Positions 1 through 12,600 of a stretch of DNA of 64,000 nt are shown here, one piece after another. The notes below the pieces were generated by a model. It was given only the letters and a program-made list of their open reading frames with translations, made no database searches and was not told the DNA's origin. A program made the position numbers and the translations under genes. The DNA is from Prunus persica (lineage: Eukaryota; Streptophyta; Magnoliopsida; Rosales; Rosaceae). Position 1 is the stretch's first letter; every line of letters starts with the position of its first letter. The stretch covers positions 44,794,240 to 44,858,239 of the forward strand of contig NC_034009.1 of assembly GCF_000346465.2 (NCBI RefSeq), read 5' to 3'.

Positions 1-164
1 CTTGAGAATAGCTTATCAGTTGACTAGTATACAAAACAAGTAACATTGCATCAGAGGAAGGAGCTATACGCTGAATGGTATTGTAAATATATCAGAAAGT
101 GAAAGGAATGATATTCGACTAGCAACAGACATATAAAATGGTAAGTATTAATATTATCACACAC

Positions 165-490
165 CTGCTCGTACAAATCCTCCAACTTATTCCTGGGAAG
201 CTTAAGTTGGGCCACTTGAGGCAAAATTGCATCCCACCTTCCACTATTTATATCAGCAATAAATGTCTCAACGCTGTCGACAGTGTTCAAAGAAACCTGG
301 CACTCACTCTGTAATGTTTGAAAGGTTTGGTGCAAGGAATTCTCTTTGCAAAATTGAAGCACGATCTTGATGACACTGAAAGGAAATTGAAAAAAAAAAA
401 AAAAAATCTCAGCACAATAGAAGAACACAGAGTAAACACGAAAAGCTCGAATAAAACATACTCTCGAGCTTCAATTTCTAAGGTCGACAT
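165..490 (-). CDS. SMU1: SMU1-like splicing factor, first two exons (gene runs off the left edge)
   Basis: Exon 1 is 462-490 (ATG at 488-490, donor GTATGT) and exon 2 is 165-375 (acceptor TTTCAG, donor GTGTGT). The 86-nt intron between them carries a long T-run on the coding strand. The joined reading gives about 80 residues beginning [13 protein letters not shown], with the LisH/CTLH segment that includes [20 protein letters not shown] and [13 protein letters not shown]. These motifs are characteristic of plant SMU1, a WD40 protein of the spliceosomal B complex that works with RED and affects splice-site choice in the nucleus. Positions 1-164 are intron, and the CTLH remainder and WD40 repeats lie outside the window. 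The frame is open across the junction (GA|T restores Asp). The family call rests on recalled similarity and is strong for this segment. Confidence 0.88.
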
Positions 491-539
491 CTTCTCTGTA
501 ACTAGAACGTCGAAGTGTTAGCTCAGAAAGAAACAGAGA

Positions 540-810
540 GGACGATTAGGGTTTACTGTAACGTCTAGGATGCGAAAGGATAATATTGAAAGAGATAGAG
601 AAGTGGATTCTTTGGTTTTTGGGGGCGTGAAGGTTGGGCAGCTGCGCCTGCGTGAGATTTCAGAGTGTGAAGGAGAAAGAAAGTTTGAAAGTGATAACTA
701 TTGGGCCTAGTCGACAGAGGGGTGGTGGGAATTTAATTCGAAGGCCCAAAACTGCTTTTGTCTTCCAACAAGAAACCCACACGCCATGGTGATTATGCGT
801 TGGGCTTGCG
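540..810 (-). promoter_or_regulatory. SMU1 promoter with telo-box and site II-like motifs
   Basis: Upstream of the minus-strand SMU1 start there is a telo-box core (TTAGGGTTT at 546-554) and three TGGGCC/TGGGCT site II-type motifs (702-707, 743-748 in reverse, about 800). In plants this pairing marks promoters of highly expressed housekeeping genes, including ribosome, translation and RNA-processing genes. No clear TATA box was seen. The role is inferred from motif content only. Confidence 0.4.
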
Positions 811-887
811 TGCTGCTACTTTCCTAAATCTGACCCAAGGTTTTTTTAAACATTCGGGTTGGGGAGTAAACGGAAGAGGAGAGAGAT

Positions 888-1951
888 TTTAGAATTGGCA
901 AAAAGTCACTTTTAGTCCATGTGGTTTACTGTTTTCATAATTAAAGCTCTTATGATTTTAATTTGGTCACTTTTACACCTGTGGTTTACAATTCCAAGCA
1001 ATTCAAGAACATTGTTGCCGTTTGAATTGTATCACGTGAGGGGCATGTAGAGGGGCATTATAATCAAATCCCTTGCAAATGGTTAGAACACATGCCTCCT
1101 AAACTCAAAGTTCCAACATATTCGTTTAAACACCCTTATCAGTCTACTGTCTAGTGTCTACTCCAGAGATGCACAAATTGGGGATTTTTTTAGCCTTAAG
1201 GTTTTCTTAAAAATTCTCATTTTTGCCTACCAAAATGGGTAAATCGATTGGTATATCCACAACCAAAATGACGAAGAGGAGAGAGGCAAGCAGTGCAAGC
1301 TTGAACAAACCACATAAGAAAGTGTTTGGGTTTGGGGCCTTCAATGGTTTAAGTACTTGGGTTTTCAATGCTTTGTTTAAGTGTCTGGTTTGGGTAAATC
1401 AGTTTCAATTTGGTTCACGGGCTTTTTTCTTTTTTGGTAACATGGGGGGCTAAAAGCCCAGCACAGCAACACCTAAGCAGCAAAAGAACGATGCCTGGAT
1501 GGTTCAAGGGCTTTCAATGGTTTTTACGTGTTTGGGTTTTCAATGCTTTGTTTATTCGGTTGTGTAGATGCGTCCGTGCTGGTGTTTTGTGGTTTTGTCA
1601 GATTGTGGCTTTTGGTCACTTCTGGTTGGGAAACGGAAGACTTTAGCAAGTAAAGGTTTATGAACCCTAAGCCCCAAATTCCCCCAAAGTTGCCTAATTT
1701 GAACTTAGAAGACGAACCAGCTTCGCTTATATCTAAGGTGGCAATATTTGACTATAATGCCCATCTATATGCCCCTCACATGCTACAGTACCAACAGCAG
1801 TGAAGTGAATTTCACTGAAATTGAGCAATGTCCTCGAATTGACTGGAATTGTAAACCACATGGGCAAAGTGACCAAATTGAAATCATATAGGCCTTAGTG
1901 GTAAAAGTGATAAACTACATAGACCAAGAGTGACTTTTTGCCTTTAGAATT
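888..1951. mobile_element. Non-autonomous Mutator-like element (1046 bp, 9-bp TSD)
   Basis: The element spans 897-1942 and is flanked by a perfect 9-bp direct repeat TTTAGAATT at 888-896 and 1943-1951. Both ends start GGCAAAAAGTCACT and continue as terminal inverted repeats of roughly 190 bp, including GTGGTTTACAATTCCA, GTGAGGGGCAT and GGGCATTATA blocks on both arms. A 9-bp duplication with long TIRs fits the Mutator/MULE class. The unique middle (about 1100-1730) has no transposase-like frame. The small open frames there (1223-1453, 1410-1646) are not recognisable, so the copy depends on a transposase made elsewhere. A related single-ended stretch appears at about 59420-59550. Confidence 0.75.
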
Positions 1952-2513
1952 TTGCTGTGAAAATGGATGAGAGTGAAGAGATGCCACTAAATAACGACGT
2001 CGCTATTGAGTCTGCCATTATCCAACGTTGCTAGGCTCTCCTCTTCTCTTCTACATTGCTCTGGCTCTCCTATTTCGTTTTGCTTTGTTTTCCTTTTCTG
2101 TTGTACTCTACTCTCCCTCACTCAAGGTTAGTTGTTCAACTCTCTTCCTCTCTTTTCACTCTTCTTCTCTGTTTGTCTCTCTCCATCGTGATATTTGATG
2201 TGTTCAATCTGCTATTTCTTGGTTTTATTTTTAAGTTTTGATTATGGGGTTGTTTGTAGTTAGCTTAATTTGATGAAAATTAAGATTTGTATTGGTTAAT
2301 TTTTGTTGGATTATAATTGGGTATTTTTTTAGGGTTTTCAATTTTGAATTGTTTTGATTATGGGGTTTTTGTTTGGAATGGGAAGATATGAACAAATTGG
2401 TAGGTGGAATTGGAGCTTTTCCATACCAACCAACCAACCAACAATTTTCTCATTATATCATAGACTACAAAAAAATATTGAACAAATTTACCTGAAACTT
2501 TGTTGGGAGCTGG
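1952..2513. other. Intergenic stretch without a supported gene
   Basis: A pyrimidine-rich leader-like segment lies at about 2030-2125 and ends in TCAAG|GTTAGT, which could be a donor of a lost 5' untranslated exon on the plus strand. T-rich sequence follows. A 22-codon frame at 1963-2034 ends in TAG. I found no coding homology here. Confidence 0.3.
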
Positions 2514-3228
2514 CAGGGGCGGACGCACGTTGGGACAAGAAGGGTTGGATGACCCCTTGGAAGGCTGAAAATTTGACCCCTGGTATGCATACCAAGTGCT
2601 TGACGAAAGTCCCAAGCCATTCCTTCCTCTGTTGCACAACTGCGCTGTGCCTTGTGCTCGTGCGTTGCGGGTCTTTTTTTTTTTTTAAACTAGCCTTGCC
2701 AAACAACGTCGTTTGGTCCAAGGCTCAGTAATTTTTTTTTAATTGACTTGGCCTCAAAACGACGTCGTTTTGGGCCAGGTTTTTAAAAACGAAAAAAAAG
2801 AAAAAGAACACACACATATAGAATACCCACCGACTCTGCACAGTGCCTCCCAACCCTTCATTCCCAATTTCACAGCCCTTCCCCCTCAAATCCTAACCTC
2901 TCCCAACCCCCTAACCTCCGACAACCTCCATCTACTCTTCACCGGTGGCCCATTGGCGATCACCACCACCATCTTGTGCCACCTTTTTTTTAAAGTACAA
3001 GTAAGCAGGTCAAAATTTAAATTAATAAATTTATAGTGATAATATATATTGTTGATATTGATAATTTTTTTTTTATGTAATGAAATTTATGGATATGAAT
3101 CATATTGATGGATAATTTAAATTTAAAATTTTCGAATGACGGATTAATAGGCGTTTTTAGCATTATTTTCTTTGTAGAAAAATTTTGAAACTTTTACACT
3201 AAGCCACATAATCCTGAATCCGCCACTG
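2514..3228. mobile_element. Probable hAT-like non-autonomous element
   Basis: The left end reads CAGGGGCGGAC (2514) and the right end, reversed, reads CAGTGGCGGATTC (ending 3228), so short inverted termini of about 10 bp face each other across 715 bp. The flanking 8-mers GGAGCTGG (2506-2513) and AGTGCTGG (3229-3236) agree at 6 of 8 positions, which would be an eroded 8-bp hAT duplication. An 18-bp perfect palindrome, CAAAACGACGTCGTTTTG, sits at 2755-2772. No transposase is present. The call is tentative because the duplication is imperfect. Confidence 0.4.
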
Positions 3229-3841
3229 AGTGCTGGTTTTTCTTTTTTCATGGTGAGGTTTCTGTATCAACCCAAAATATATATAAAATAGTTAGCGAAA
3301 TTGCGAAATTGTGTCTGCCAAACATTTTAAGTATGGGAGAGCTTCAACCTGCAAAGCTGACTTGATGTTGACAGGAGAACAATTTGGGAGTGGGAGGAAT
3401 TGGGTAGTCATTTAGGATAGTGCTTCTGCATGCTCAGTTCAAGAGGCATGCTAAATTATCTTAAATAAACTATGAAAATAGGGAGACTTGGTTTTCTTAA
3501 ATGAAATTTCTAATGGGAATCAGCAGAGTTGATGTGCCCAGTTTGCTTATTATTCTCATTTCCTAATAGTTTTCAATTGCTCATGGGTGTTCTATAATTT
3601 CTCTATGGGCCACTTGGCATAACTGTTCGTTAGGTGCTGGTTTTTCTTTTTCATGGTGATTGGCACTTGTCAAGTAGAAAGTGTAATTTGTTTCGAATGA
3701 GAAAAAAAAAAGGAAAAAAAAACAGGTACCATGAGCAATGCAGAAACTTTGTTGGTTTGTATATATCATCTAGACATATACTTTGTTGGTTTGTAAAAAT
3801 ATACATGCTTAATTTTTGTTGGTTTCTATGATTTATTAGAT
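3229..3841. other. Intergenic, with a short direct repeat
   Basis: A 26-27-bp block beginning GTGCTGGTTTTTCTTTT occurs at about 3230-3256 and again at about 3634-3659, just right of the hAT-like element. The rest is AT-rich with no gene. TTGTTGGTTTGTA-type short repeats precede the Harbinger frame at 3842. Confidence 0.35.
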
Positions 3842-5306
3842 ATGGATCAAAGAAAGTTTTTGTTGATATTACTAATGGAGATGTGGCATTTAGAGACAAT
3901 GTGTGGTTGCACAATCCTTGTGCTTATGATGTTCAAAATGAGGAGAAATCAACGGCTTATAGAAAGATGTGACCTTAATAATTGTTCCTTTGTTAGACGT
4001 GGGATACTGTTGCGTTATCTAAATAGTATATTGGAGAATGATGTAGTGTGTGTGAGCAAATTAAGAAGTGATTTAAGGATGTTTGGTATATTATGTGACT
4101 TGCTTCACGCTAATGGAAGGGTTAAAAATGATGGTTTGGTGACTTTGGAGGAACAAGTGTGTATATTCTTACATGAACTTGCACATCATGTTAAGAATCG
4201 TACTATTAGAAGTAGATTTATTCGATCGGGTGAGACCATTAGTAGATACATCATTCTTTGAAGTACATGAAAAAATGATGCAAATGGTGACTGATGCTTT
4301 CTTAAAAGGTAATGAAGATCGATCTGATATTGCCAAAGAAGTTAAGGAAATGAGGTTTTCTGCTATGGATCAAATTAAAGCATTAAAAATCATTTTGGAT
4401 AAGACACAAACAATATCTATGTTCAAGTCACTTGATGCTGATATAAAAAAAAAAAGCCTTTGTTGAGCAATTGCTCAATGAAAATGCTTGTAGGAGGCAA
4501 CATCTGATATATTGGAAATATTACAAGTGCATCTCCCACCTTAGAAACACCACAAGTAGCTGCTATTGCTTTTGTTTTTGCTGCTTTATTAGTCTCAGTT
4601 TGGAATTGTGGATGTTTATTTATATATGTTATTTAGTGGATTTTTGGTTGATTATTATTATTGTTAGTTTGTGCACTTATGGAAAGTAATATGTGAACTT
4701 GAATTTGTAATTTCAAGCCATGTGGATGACTTTTGCATATATATAAAATATCTAAAGTTTGCATCTATAAATATTATATGACTTTTGCTTTATATGATGT
4801 TGGGATGATTTGGTGCTTGTCTCACCACCATGTTTGAACAAAGAAAGGAAGAAGAAAAGGGTAGAGGTCATGTGGCAAATGGTTCGGCAATTGACAAACA
4901 AACATTTTGTTTTGCAAACTTTGATTGCAATTGCATGTTGTGTTTGTAATTACTTAGTGACGGTTTGACAATTTGCATTAGGGAAGTTGAGCTTTCACAT
5001 TTGGGAAATGTTCTTAAAATATAGGGAAGTTTTGGAAAATTTAATACCAATTTTTGGCCTTGGAATTATAGTAAAAGTAGTTGATAATTAAAATATTATC
5101 ACTTCAAAGAAAAATTTAAATTTTTTTGTCCCAGTCCAAGCATAAACCAAATACAGGATAGTACTATTTTTGTTATCCAGCTTCTTAGTCCGACGCAGTA
5201 CCAAACATAGGTCAGTACTTAATCCAGCTTAGACCAAACCAAGCCAATCCACGACAGTCCCATAATTTAGTTTAGTCCATGATAATCCGTCATACCAAAC
5301 GACCCC
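3842..5306 (+). mobile_element. Degenerate PIF/Harbinger element (transposase and ORF1 remnants)
   Basis: The frame at 3842-4261 contains LRMFGILCDLLHANGRVK, VTLEEQVCIFLHELAHHVKN and IRSRFIRSGETISRY. This matches the N-terminal domain of plant Harbinger (HARBI1-type) nucleases. It ends at 4261. Directly after it, a second frame (about 4250-4530) reads like the C-terminal end of the Harbinger Myb/SANT accessory protein (MDQIKALKIILDKTQTISMF), broken by a slip in the A-run at 4444-4455. The catalytic DDE region is missing, so the two remnants were fused by an internal deletion. The right terminus is recognisable at about 5130-5306 (TACCAAACGACCCC end, with CCAAACATAGGTCAGTA inside). I could not find the left terminus. 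Confidence 0.65.
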
Positions 5307-6715
5307 ATAAAATTTTCATATTTTTAGGAGCCCACCCATATTTGGGCATTGAGGTAGCTTGGAAAAATCTTCGGCTAATGAAGAGTTGGTCGAAGAGGAT
5401 TATTCGACTTTGGAGGAGGGAGAAACATGGGCAATTAATATTTTCAATAATCAATGTCCTGGGAAATCATAGTCTCTAGGGATCTAAGTGCGCACAAAGG
5501 CAAACAAATATATCAATCCAACAATTATGGCAAAAAAATAATTGGGTAGATTACATAAAACCCCTTCAAATACGAGGTTGAATTAAATTTAGAGAAGATG
5601 ATAAGTGTTAGAGAGAGGGTTATAGGAGAAAAATGATGATGTAGTCCAAAACAGGTGATGGGGAACTTCGATATGAAAGTTGTTTGCTAATTGTGAGTTA
5701 TTTGTTTATTTAAAAATACATATTAAAAGAATTTTGAGTCTCGGGTCAGCTTCGGTAATCATAGAGTTGGATTGTAAGTTACTTGTTGGGTTTGAGTGTC
5801 ATTGTGTCAGACTCAGGGGTCTCCAGGTCAAGGATCGGTGAGGTGGTCACTAGGTCAGTCCATGGGGATATTTTTATCCCTCCTCTATTATATATATATA
5901 AAATATATAGATTTTGTAATAAATAACTTATAATTCAAGTTAAAATTCATTCTAAAACAAATTAGAAATGAGTCAATTAGAAATGTTTAGCTCTAAATAT
6001 GTAATTATTGAATACTTTGGAGTTTTATATACTTGTATTTTCTATTTCGATCCCCCAACTTTATAATTCTAGCTCTGCCTCTGAAGGTGAGTTTGATTGT
6101 TAGAAGGGTAGGTTCGTGGGTAATAGGTCAAGTTCGTAGTCCGTGCGGGGTCGGGGCCACAACAACATCCATCCGAGTCCTAGTGTCATGTGCAAGAGTC
6201 TAATAGTCATTGAAGGGTGGTAGAGGGGGTAACAAATAAGTCCACTTGCTCAAGATCATAATTTCAATTTTGACTTATTTTCAATTACGATGGAACTTTA
6301 AAGTAACACTTATTTAGGTGGAATTTGCAAGTGCATGTTACAAAATTTTAATCACCCATATATTATTGAGAAAAAAAAAATTGAAAATTGTTTATAAATA
6401 TTGTTTTCAGTTTCGAAAAAAATGAAAACGAAATGTTTATCAAACGGTGCCTTGATTAGGTTTGAACGAATATTCAAAGCATTCTAATTACTAAAATTCA
6501 ATACATAAAGAGAACAAGATAATTCAATCACATAGCACACCACAATATCCGCCTTATCATTTAAGTTACAACACAAGTTTACTGCAATAACAACACTATA
6601 GTATAGAATACTACAATATTGACATACATTTGATATCATAAGCAACCTAGCTAGCTAGATGATTATTAATCTTGTTTATGAAAGTTTAGTACTACATCAT
6701 TGCTAATACAATTTC
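5307..6715. other. Intergenic, no gene seen
   Basis: AT-rich spacer between the Harbinger remnant and the MADS-box gene. The frame at 5279-5479 starts inside the transposon end and has no recognisable content. A TATATA run is at 5889-5906. Confidence 0.4.
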
Positions 6716-9700
6716 TTAAATTTGAAATATGTCATCATCTGGTATGGTTAGTGGATATGGATTGTCAGAGGCCATTGGTGTAATGTTAGTAACTCCGATG
6801 TTCTCTTCAACAATCTACATGAAAATATATCCAATATATATTTAAGATTAATAAGCTGAAAACTATAATTCAATATATCTTTACCGAAAATAATCTTCAT
6901 AAAAAGAAAAGAAAAAAATATTGATTACCTTGTCTTGTAGATACTTATTTGCAGCTGTCAGTATTCCTTCCTTCAAAACATGAATTTAATTTTTTTTTTC
7001 AGAAAACTATATAAAATAATAACTCTACTATATTATTTAACTATGTAGTCTATACATTCTAAAATATAAAAAAAATTATGTAATCTATACTATATGTTTA
7101 ATTTAAATTTAATTTGTATTGCGAAAAAAAATAAAATTACGATACTGTTTGGCTAAAGAAAATTACCTTATAGCAGATATGGCCTTAACCAAGTTAACTA
7201 GACCGAATCACTACTAGAAAAGCTCACTTGCACCCAAGTTTCGAAAAAACAATAACCAAAAAAAAACTACCCTATATATGTGTGACTATTTGCACTAGTA
7301 TCTCCAATATGACAATAATACATACTATTTTATTCCATACTAAAATAAATTAATTAGATATGCTGGAGTGCAAACTTACCGAATTCCTTAACAGTTGGAT
7401 CTCTTGGAACAAAACGTCCATCTGTAATTGTTTAACCACTTAGCTTTAGAAATCAATTTAACTTAGGCTCGTTTTGGGAATCTTTCTGAATAGACCAGAA
7501 AAGTACTTTTATGGAAAATTACTTTTTTAAATAATCACTTCAAATGGTTTTAAGTGATTTTATGAAAAAACACATAGGAGGTGTTTATCCCTATAATCAC
7601 TTAAAGTGATTATATGGAGAAACACATAAGAGGTGATTCTCCCCATAAGTGATTTTGGCATATCCAGAATTATTTCCAAACGAGCTCTTATATAACATGA
7701 ACTGTTTATTCTTCGAATGTAATTGATGGAATTATAAAAATTATACCTTTGCCGAGCGTACGTGATAAATCCATACTTCAAGATGTTTTTCAAGCACTTG
7801 TAGTTCATCCAAGGTCATTGTGCCAGCACCCCCTCCAAACATGTACCTGTAATGTTGTCATATGTAATTGATAACTATTGCATTTAATATTCCATTTCTA
7901 AAAGTTTTCTTTACCAATTTAAAATAAATTTGTTTGGTTACATTGGGAGGGTTTCTTTCTTGGTTGCTAAGTAGGGAGAAGGTGGAGGGCCACAACTAGC
8001 TCTTGATCTCCCGCTCACATGTAATATAGTCAAATAAATTTTGGACCTTAAAAAACGATATGTGCAATGATGTAAATACAATCATTGGATTAAAGGACCA
8101 TGAAAAGTAAGGATCCAAACATTGTTGAATTTTGTTCCTAATTAGTATTTCAACTCTCTTACATGAGATGGGATAATTAATATGGATCCTTTGTAATCAT
8201 GTCCAAATTTCTATAGCTACTAGAAGAGAAAAAAAAGTCTAAATTGGGTTTACATACATACATATATATATATTATTTATTTATTTTTGACATGGGGTTT
8301 TTTCATGGCTTCATGCAAATGAAAGTGGTACATGATAAAATCAGTGTCTCATTATCTATCTTATTATTATTATTATTTGTTTTGAATACAAGTGAGAGTC
8401 TTAATTATAAAGAGGAGGGAGTTTCTCACGCACACAACTACTAAGGTACCATAGAGATTCGAACATGACCACCGGTCTGTAAGTCAAGACTCTTTTCCGT
8501 TGGATTAGACCCTGTTGACTATTAATTTTTAGAATATGGGTATTTGATTTGAATGATTTTTCTATACAATTTTTAGAATATGGAAATTCTCACATGTAAA
8601 GACAAGTCATGCATCCTATAAGAACAAATAAGACATTATGAGGTTATTTTGTAATACCTGAGACCTTTTTGCAGTATTTCAATCTCCTGTTTCAGCAGGT
8701 TAATCTCTTTTTTTGCATCCTATACCAATGAAAACAAAACGTGGAAATTTAAGTTAGATTCAAAAACAAATTATTTACATATTTGGGCAGCCACACAAAT
8801 AATCTGCTGTTTCACTTCTCATAATCTACGTATAGATAAGAAATTTTCGTACATAAAAATCAACAACAGTCGTATATGAACATAATGTAAGATGCACATG
8901 CATGTAAGTTGATGAATACTATGTGCTTTTACCATCGAATGAATTTTTTTTAATACATTTTGTCTCCTAAACTTTACTTCTAGTGTTAATGTACCATCTA
9001 CGTTTAAGACTGTAATCGCATGATATACTCGTCAGATATTTTAAAGGGTGATTTCTTCATTTAACTATACTTAAAAAGTTAGAAATTTTAAAACTACGAC
9101 AATATAGAAACAGAAGTAGGATATTGGGTCCTAATTCGAGTGAAGTAGTAACCTAGGTTGAACAAGGGGTGAGAAAGAGATTGAGAGCTAAGGGTTGTAC
9201 AAAGACAAGGGGTTGATCGCAAGCAAAGTTGTTTTTTTTTCTTCTAAATGAAATTTCTCGAGAAATCACCAAAAGAAGACGCAAACACTTTGAGAAACCT
9301 TCATAAAATTTATGTTCTATGTTGGTTTTTGTTTTATATGTGTGGTGTGTGATTCATCATATTTGTTGGGTTGTGTATGTATTCATCATAGATAAACAAC
9401 GTGATATTAACAAGATATTTTACAACGGGACAACACACCACATTACATAGGTTAATCACAACTAAGTATTTAACTTATCACAAATATAATATCATCATCG
9501 TCATTCATATGAGTTGACCAACTAATAAACAGAAATAAAATACCACTAAACCAAAGACTAATTTTATAATTTAAATTAATGGTTCCCTCCCAAAAATTAT
9601 GAAGAAACAAGTCAAAAGTAGCACAATACTTAAATGGTAAGCAACCACCATCTAAGAGAAGCATGCGCACCATCTTGTAACTCTTACCGACGGGTCAGTC

Positions 9701-10594
9701 AGAGATATGATGATCCGACAGACATCGATAGCTCTACAATAGATTCTTTTAATAAGGTGTCACAATATTCTTGGCCTTCCAGAAAGTTGTGATATGAGAA
9801 ACATTATTCTGTGTATCTGCGTGTTATTTTCTTCCTTTATTCAATTAATATTGTTATTCTTGTAAGAATTATTTTATATCCAGCATCTGATGCTGCACTA
9901 TCTGCACCAATAATAATATGGATGGGAATAATATTCGTTTTATATCACTATGCAACACGTATATATGTGTGTGCTTGCAGCTATGTATATAGCACGAGAA
10001 ATTATTTGGTGTGACGGTATACATATATATGTAACAGTAGAGAAATAAATAACGGAAAAAGAGAGCCTGAAGTGATAAGATATGATCGTACCAGAGTTTG
10101 CGTTTCTATGGCTTGATCAGCCTGAGACACTCGGGGTGGCTTCATCTTCATGTACTTCTCAATAAGCCCTTGCATGTTTCTGGCACAATAAATAACAAAG
10201 CAAGTCAACAAGAATAATTAACATTTCTATACAAATATTTCCTTTTTTTTATTTTTTAAATATCTAAGTATGTATTAATACACTGAACATGCAGTTTCAA
10301 AGTCACGACTAGTGTACCTATTTGATGTATAATTCATTGTAAATTTTTTCTTTTAATTCTTAACAATACATGGCATGTTATACATTATACACAAACAGAG
10401 AGAGCTAGAGACCCTTTGGTGGCAAGTTCAAAGAGCTTTCCATGGGAGGAGAAAATGAGAATTCCAATATCAGCATCACACAGCACAGAGAGCTCCTTAG
10501 CCTTCTTCAGCAGCCCCGCCCTGCGCTTGCAGAAGGTAACCTGCCTGTGCACCGGGTTCTCGATCTTCTTCATCTGAACCTTTCCACGAGCCAT
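6716..10594 (-). CDS. AGL12: AGL12/XAANTAL1-like MIKC MADS-box transcription factor, seven exons
   Basis: Exons in transcript order are 10413-10594, 10092-10179, 8658-8719, 7747-7846, 7380-7421, 6929-6970 and 6716-6814. All junctions are GT-AG, the frame stays open throughout, and the total is 615 nt (204 residues). Exon 1 holds the whole MADS box ([20 protein letters not shown] through [13 protein letters not shown]), which binds CArG boxes. The I region follows ([10 protein letters not shown]). The K domain is in exons 3-5 ([53 protein letters not shown]). The short C terminus ends [14 protein letters not shown]. This order, the 42-nt twin exons and the tail match Arabidopsis AGL12 (211 residues), a root-meristem and flowering-time regulator that acts as a nuclear dimer. 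Function here is inferred from the family. Intron 2 (8720-10091) is the largest, and a Tourist-like MITE sits in intron 4. Confidence 0.92.
7463..7690. mobile_element. Tourist-like MITE in intron 4 of the MADS-box gene
   Basis: The 222-bp element at 7466-7687 starts GGCTCGTTTTGG and ends CCAAACGAGCTC, which are near-complementary termini. It is flanked by TTA at 7463-7465 and 7688-7690, the 3-bp target typical of PIF/Harbinger MITEs. Internal AAGTGATT/AATCACTT blocks are self-complementary, so the element can fold as a hairpin. Confidence 0.6.
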
Positions 10595-10792
10595 GTTGAA
10601 TTCAATACTCGACCTCAGAACGTACTCTTTTCGATCTAATTTATGAGAATGGAGAATGGTTGAATTTTGTGAGCTGCTTTAATGCAGACAACCTCCCACT
10701 AGTTTGAACTAGCTTCGAGGTTGTTGCAGACCCTCCTCTAATTGGGAACTTAGAGCTGACGGTTTGCCTCTAAGTATGGAGGGCTTAGTGCC

Positions 10793-10800
10793 TTATATAC
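10793..10800 (-). promoter_or_regulatory. TATA box of the AGL12-like gene
   Basis: On the minus strand TATATAAG lies about 200 nt upstream of the ATG at 10594, a normal TATA-to-ATG distance allowing a 5' leader of about 165 nt. No second candidate is as close or as good. Confidence 0.55.
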
Positions 10801-12264
10801 CTCACGTGGATTCTCTTCTATCCTCTCCACCCCATAATTAAGAATATGGCCGCACCTACCTTTACAAATCACTAAGCTTTGTTTAACAATTAATTAGTTT
10901 AACCTCTCACATAAAATTAGGTCTCTTTATTCTATCCTGCTCTCTCTATCTTCAACAGGATTTCAATTCCACTAATCACATTACCCACACATTCTCTACC
11001 AAGGTTAATTTGGTCATTTTTCCTTGTAACAACAAACTATAAATCGGGCTCAAACCAAGCCTCTTTCTCTCTACTTATTTGCCAAGCGTAAAGCTACTGA
11101 TTTGATTGCTCAACTTTACTAGATTAGAGTTAAGTCCAAACTAATCTTTATCAATCTCACTCGTCTTTATGAATTTTGTAAAGAGAGAATATATTGGATT
11201 TTTGTATTAGTAACACATTAGTGAGTGTGACCTCTATTAGAAATGCATTACAAATAGTGCTTTTATTGCCTTTGTATATTAAAGTCACCTGATCTCATGA
11301 GTAGGTCAACAAAAGAGTATGGCCCTCCCACTGGATTAAGAATCCTCAGTGACCATTCAACACTCTCAGGTGAAGGAAAAGTATACTTGTGTGTGGGACA
11401 GTTGAAATCTAGTCAGCATGCAATTTGGATGCTTTTTTGTTTTTTTTTCATGTGCTGCCCATCAGTTTCTTAATGAACCAATTAGCTGCCCATGTTGGGT
11501 TGCTTTAGCTTTAGCTTTTTAACTTTCTACTTGTCCCCCCTTCCCCTTGGCCTTCCCTTCACGCATTGCCCTTTGTTTCTGTGACAAAACCCTAGCATGC
11601 TTTAAGCTTTCCAAGCTTATTAAAAAGTTTGCTTTTTCTCTTCAAAACTTTTTATTTAAAAATAAAAATAAAAACTACCAAAAGTCAGGTTGGCCTTCTC
11701 CACTGTCTCCCTAAAACCCTTTTTAAATCTTGTGAGAATTTGGTTATTATTATTAATCTTCATCTTAACTTTGAAGCCAAGAATCTTGTCAAATCCTACA
11801 CGTTCAATACAATTCATTAAAGAGATCTCTTTGATATCGACGGTCGCAGTCTACATGAAGTGGCTTAAACAGACGCCACGTGGATGCCCATAGTTCTTTT
11901 GCAGTGTAAAAGCTTGATTCCAAAAATCTTTTGCTAACACTCACTTAGCCACTTGGCTTTCAAAAGTTAAAGCCTAATACTCAGGCAAAAAAAAAAAAAA
12001 AAAAAAAAAGAAGCCACAGTTCCAAAATATGTATATAATATTAACTTTTGTGCCATACATATGAACTAACGAGATTCCATTATCATTTTTGGCCCATTCA
12101 AACAAATAACAAGTGAAACCTTAAAGATCTCATATGTACGGTACGGGTTTTGTTTTCTGTTTTGTATTATATGGCTTTTTCTAAATTGAAGACAAAAATA
12201 GCTAGAGACCAAAATGAGAAGAGGCTAAGGAAGATGAAGTTGAGGAAAAGCTCCATAACACTTC
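10801..12264. other. MADS gene upstream region and spacer, no gene seen
   Basis: This stretch probably holds the distal promoter of the AGL12-like gene. It contains an A-run of about 24 bases at 11986-12009. Small open frames at 11629-11893 show no family features. Confidence 0.4.
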
Positions 12265-12600
12265 CGTTTGTTGGTGTAGGTGGCTTGATAAAAGTTATGA
12301 CATGCAAGTCTCGTATCGGAGAATACAACAATAATCTAAAATTTAAATATAGGTGGCCCACTACTAATTACCCCGATGCCTTTTAAATTAAAACCTCACA
12401 CCTAGAGGTTCATCAAACCTATACCACCCAAGCAGGGGTAGAGCTACATCAAGGTCTATCGTGGCCCTGGCTCCCCATTTAGTTGAATCCTAACTACGCC
12501 CATGCACCCAAGGTATTGAACCTAGGTGGTTAAGGTACAATATCGATGCACGATTTGGATTGGTATTAAACTCCTATTGGACCTCGGTGGTTATGTCAAA
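12265..12600. repeat. Dispersed repeat shared with 58370-58530
   Basis: Blocks such as GGTGTAGGTGGCT, AAGTC, GGAGAATAC, CCTAGGTGGTTAAGGT and ACTCCTA occur in the same order here and inside intron 1 of the OPR gene at about 58383-58500. The text resembles old LTR sequence, but no boundaries or duplications were found. Confidence 0.4.

Noticed and set aside
5279..5479. 66-residue plus-strand frame
   Set aside because: Starts in the Harbinger terminus and has no family features.
11986..12009. A-run that might mark a retrotransposed transcript
   Set aside because: No coding remnant or target duplication found around it.
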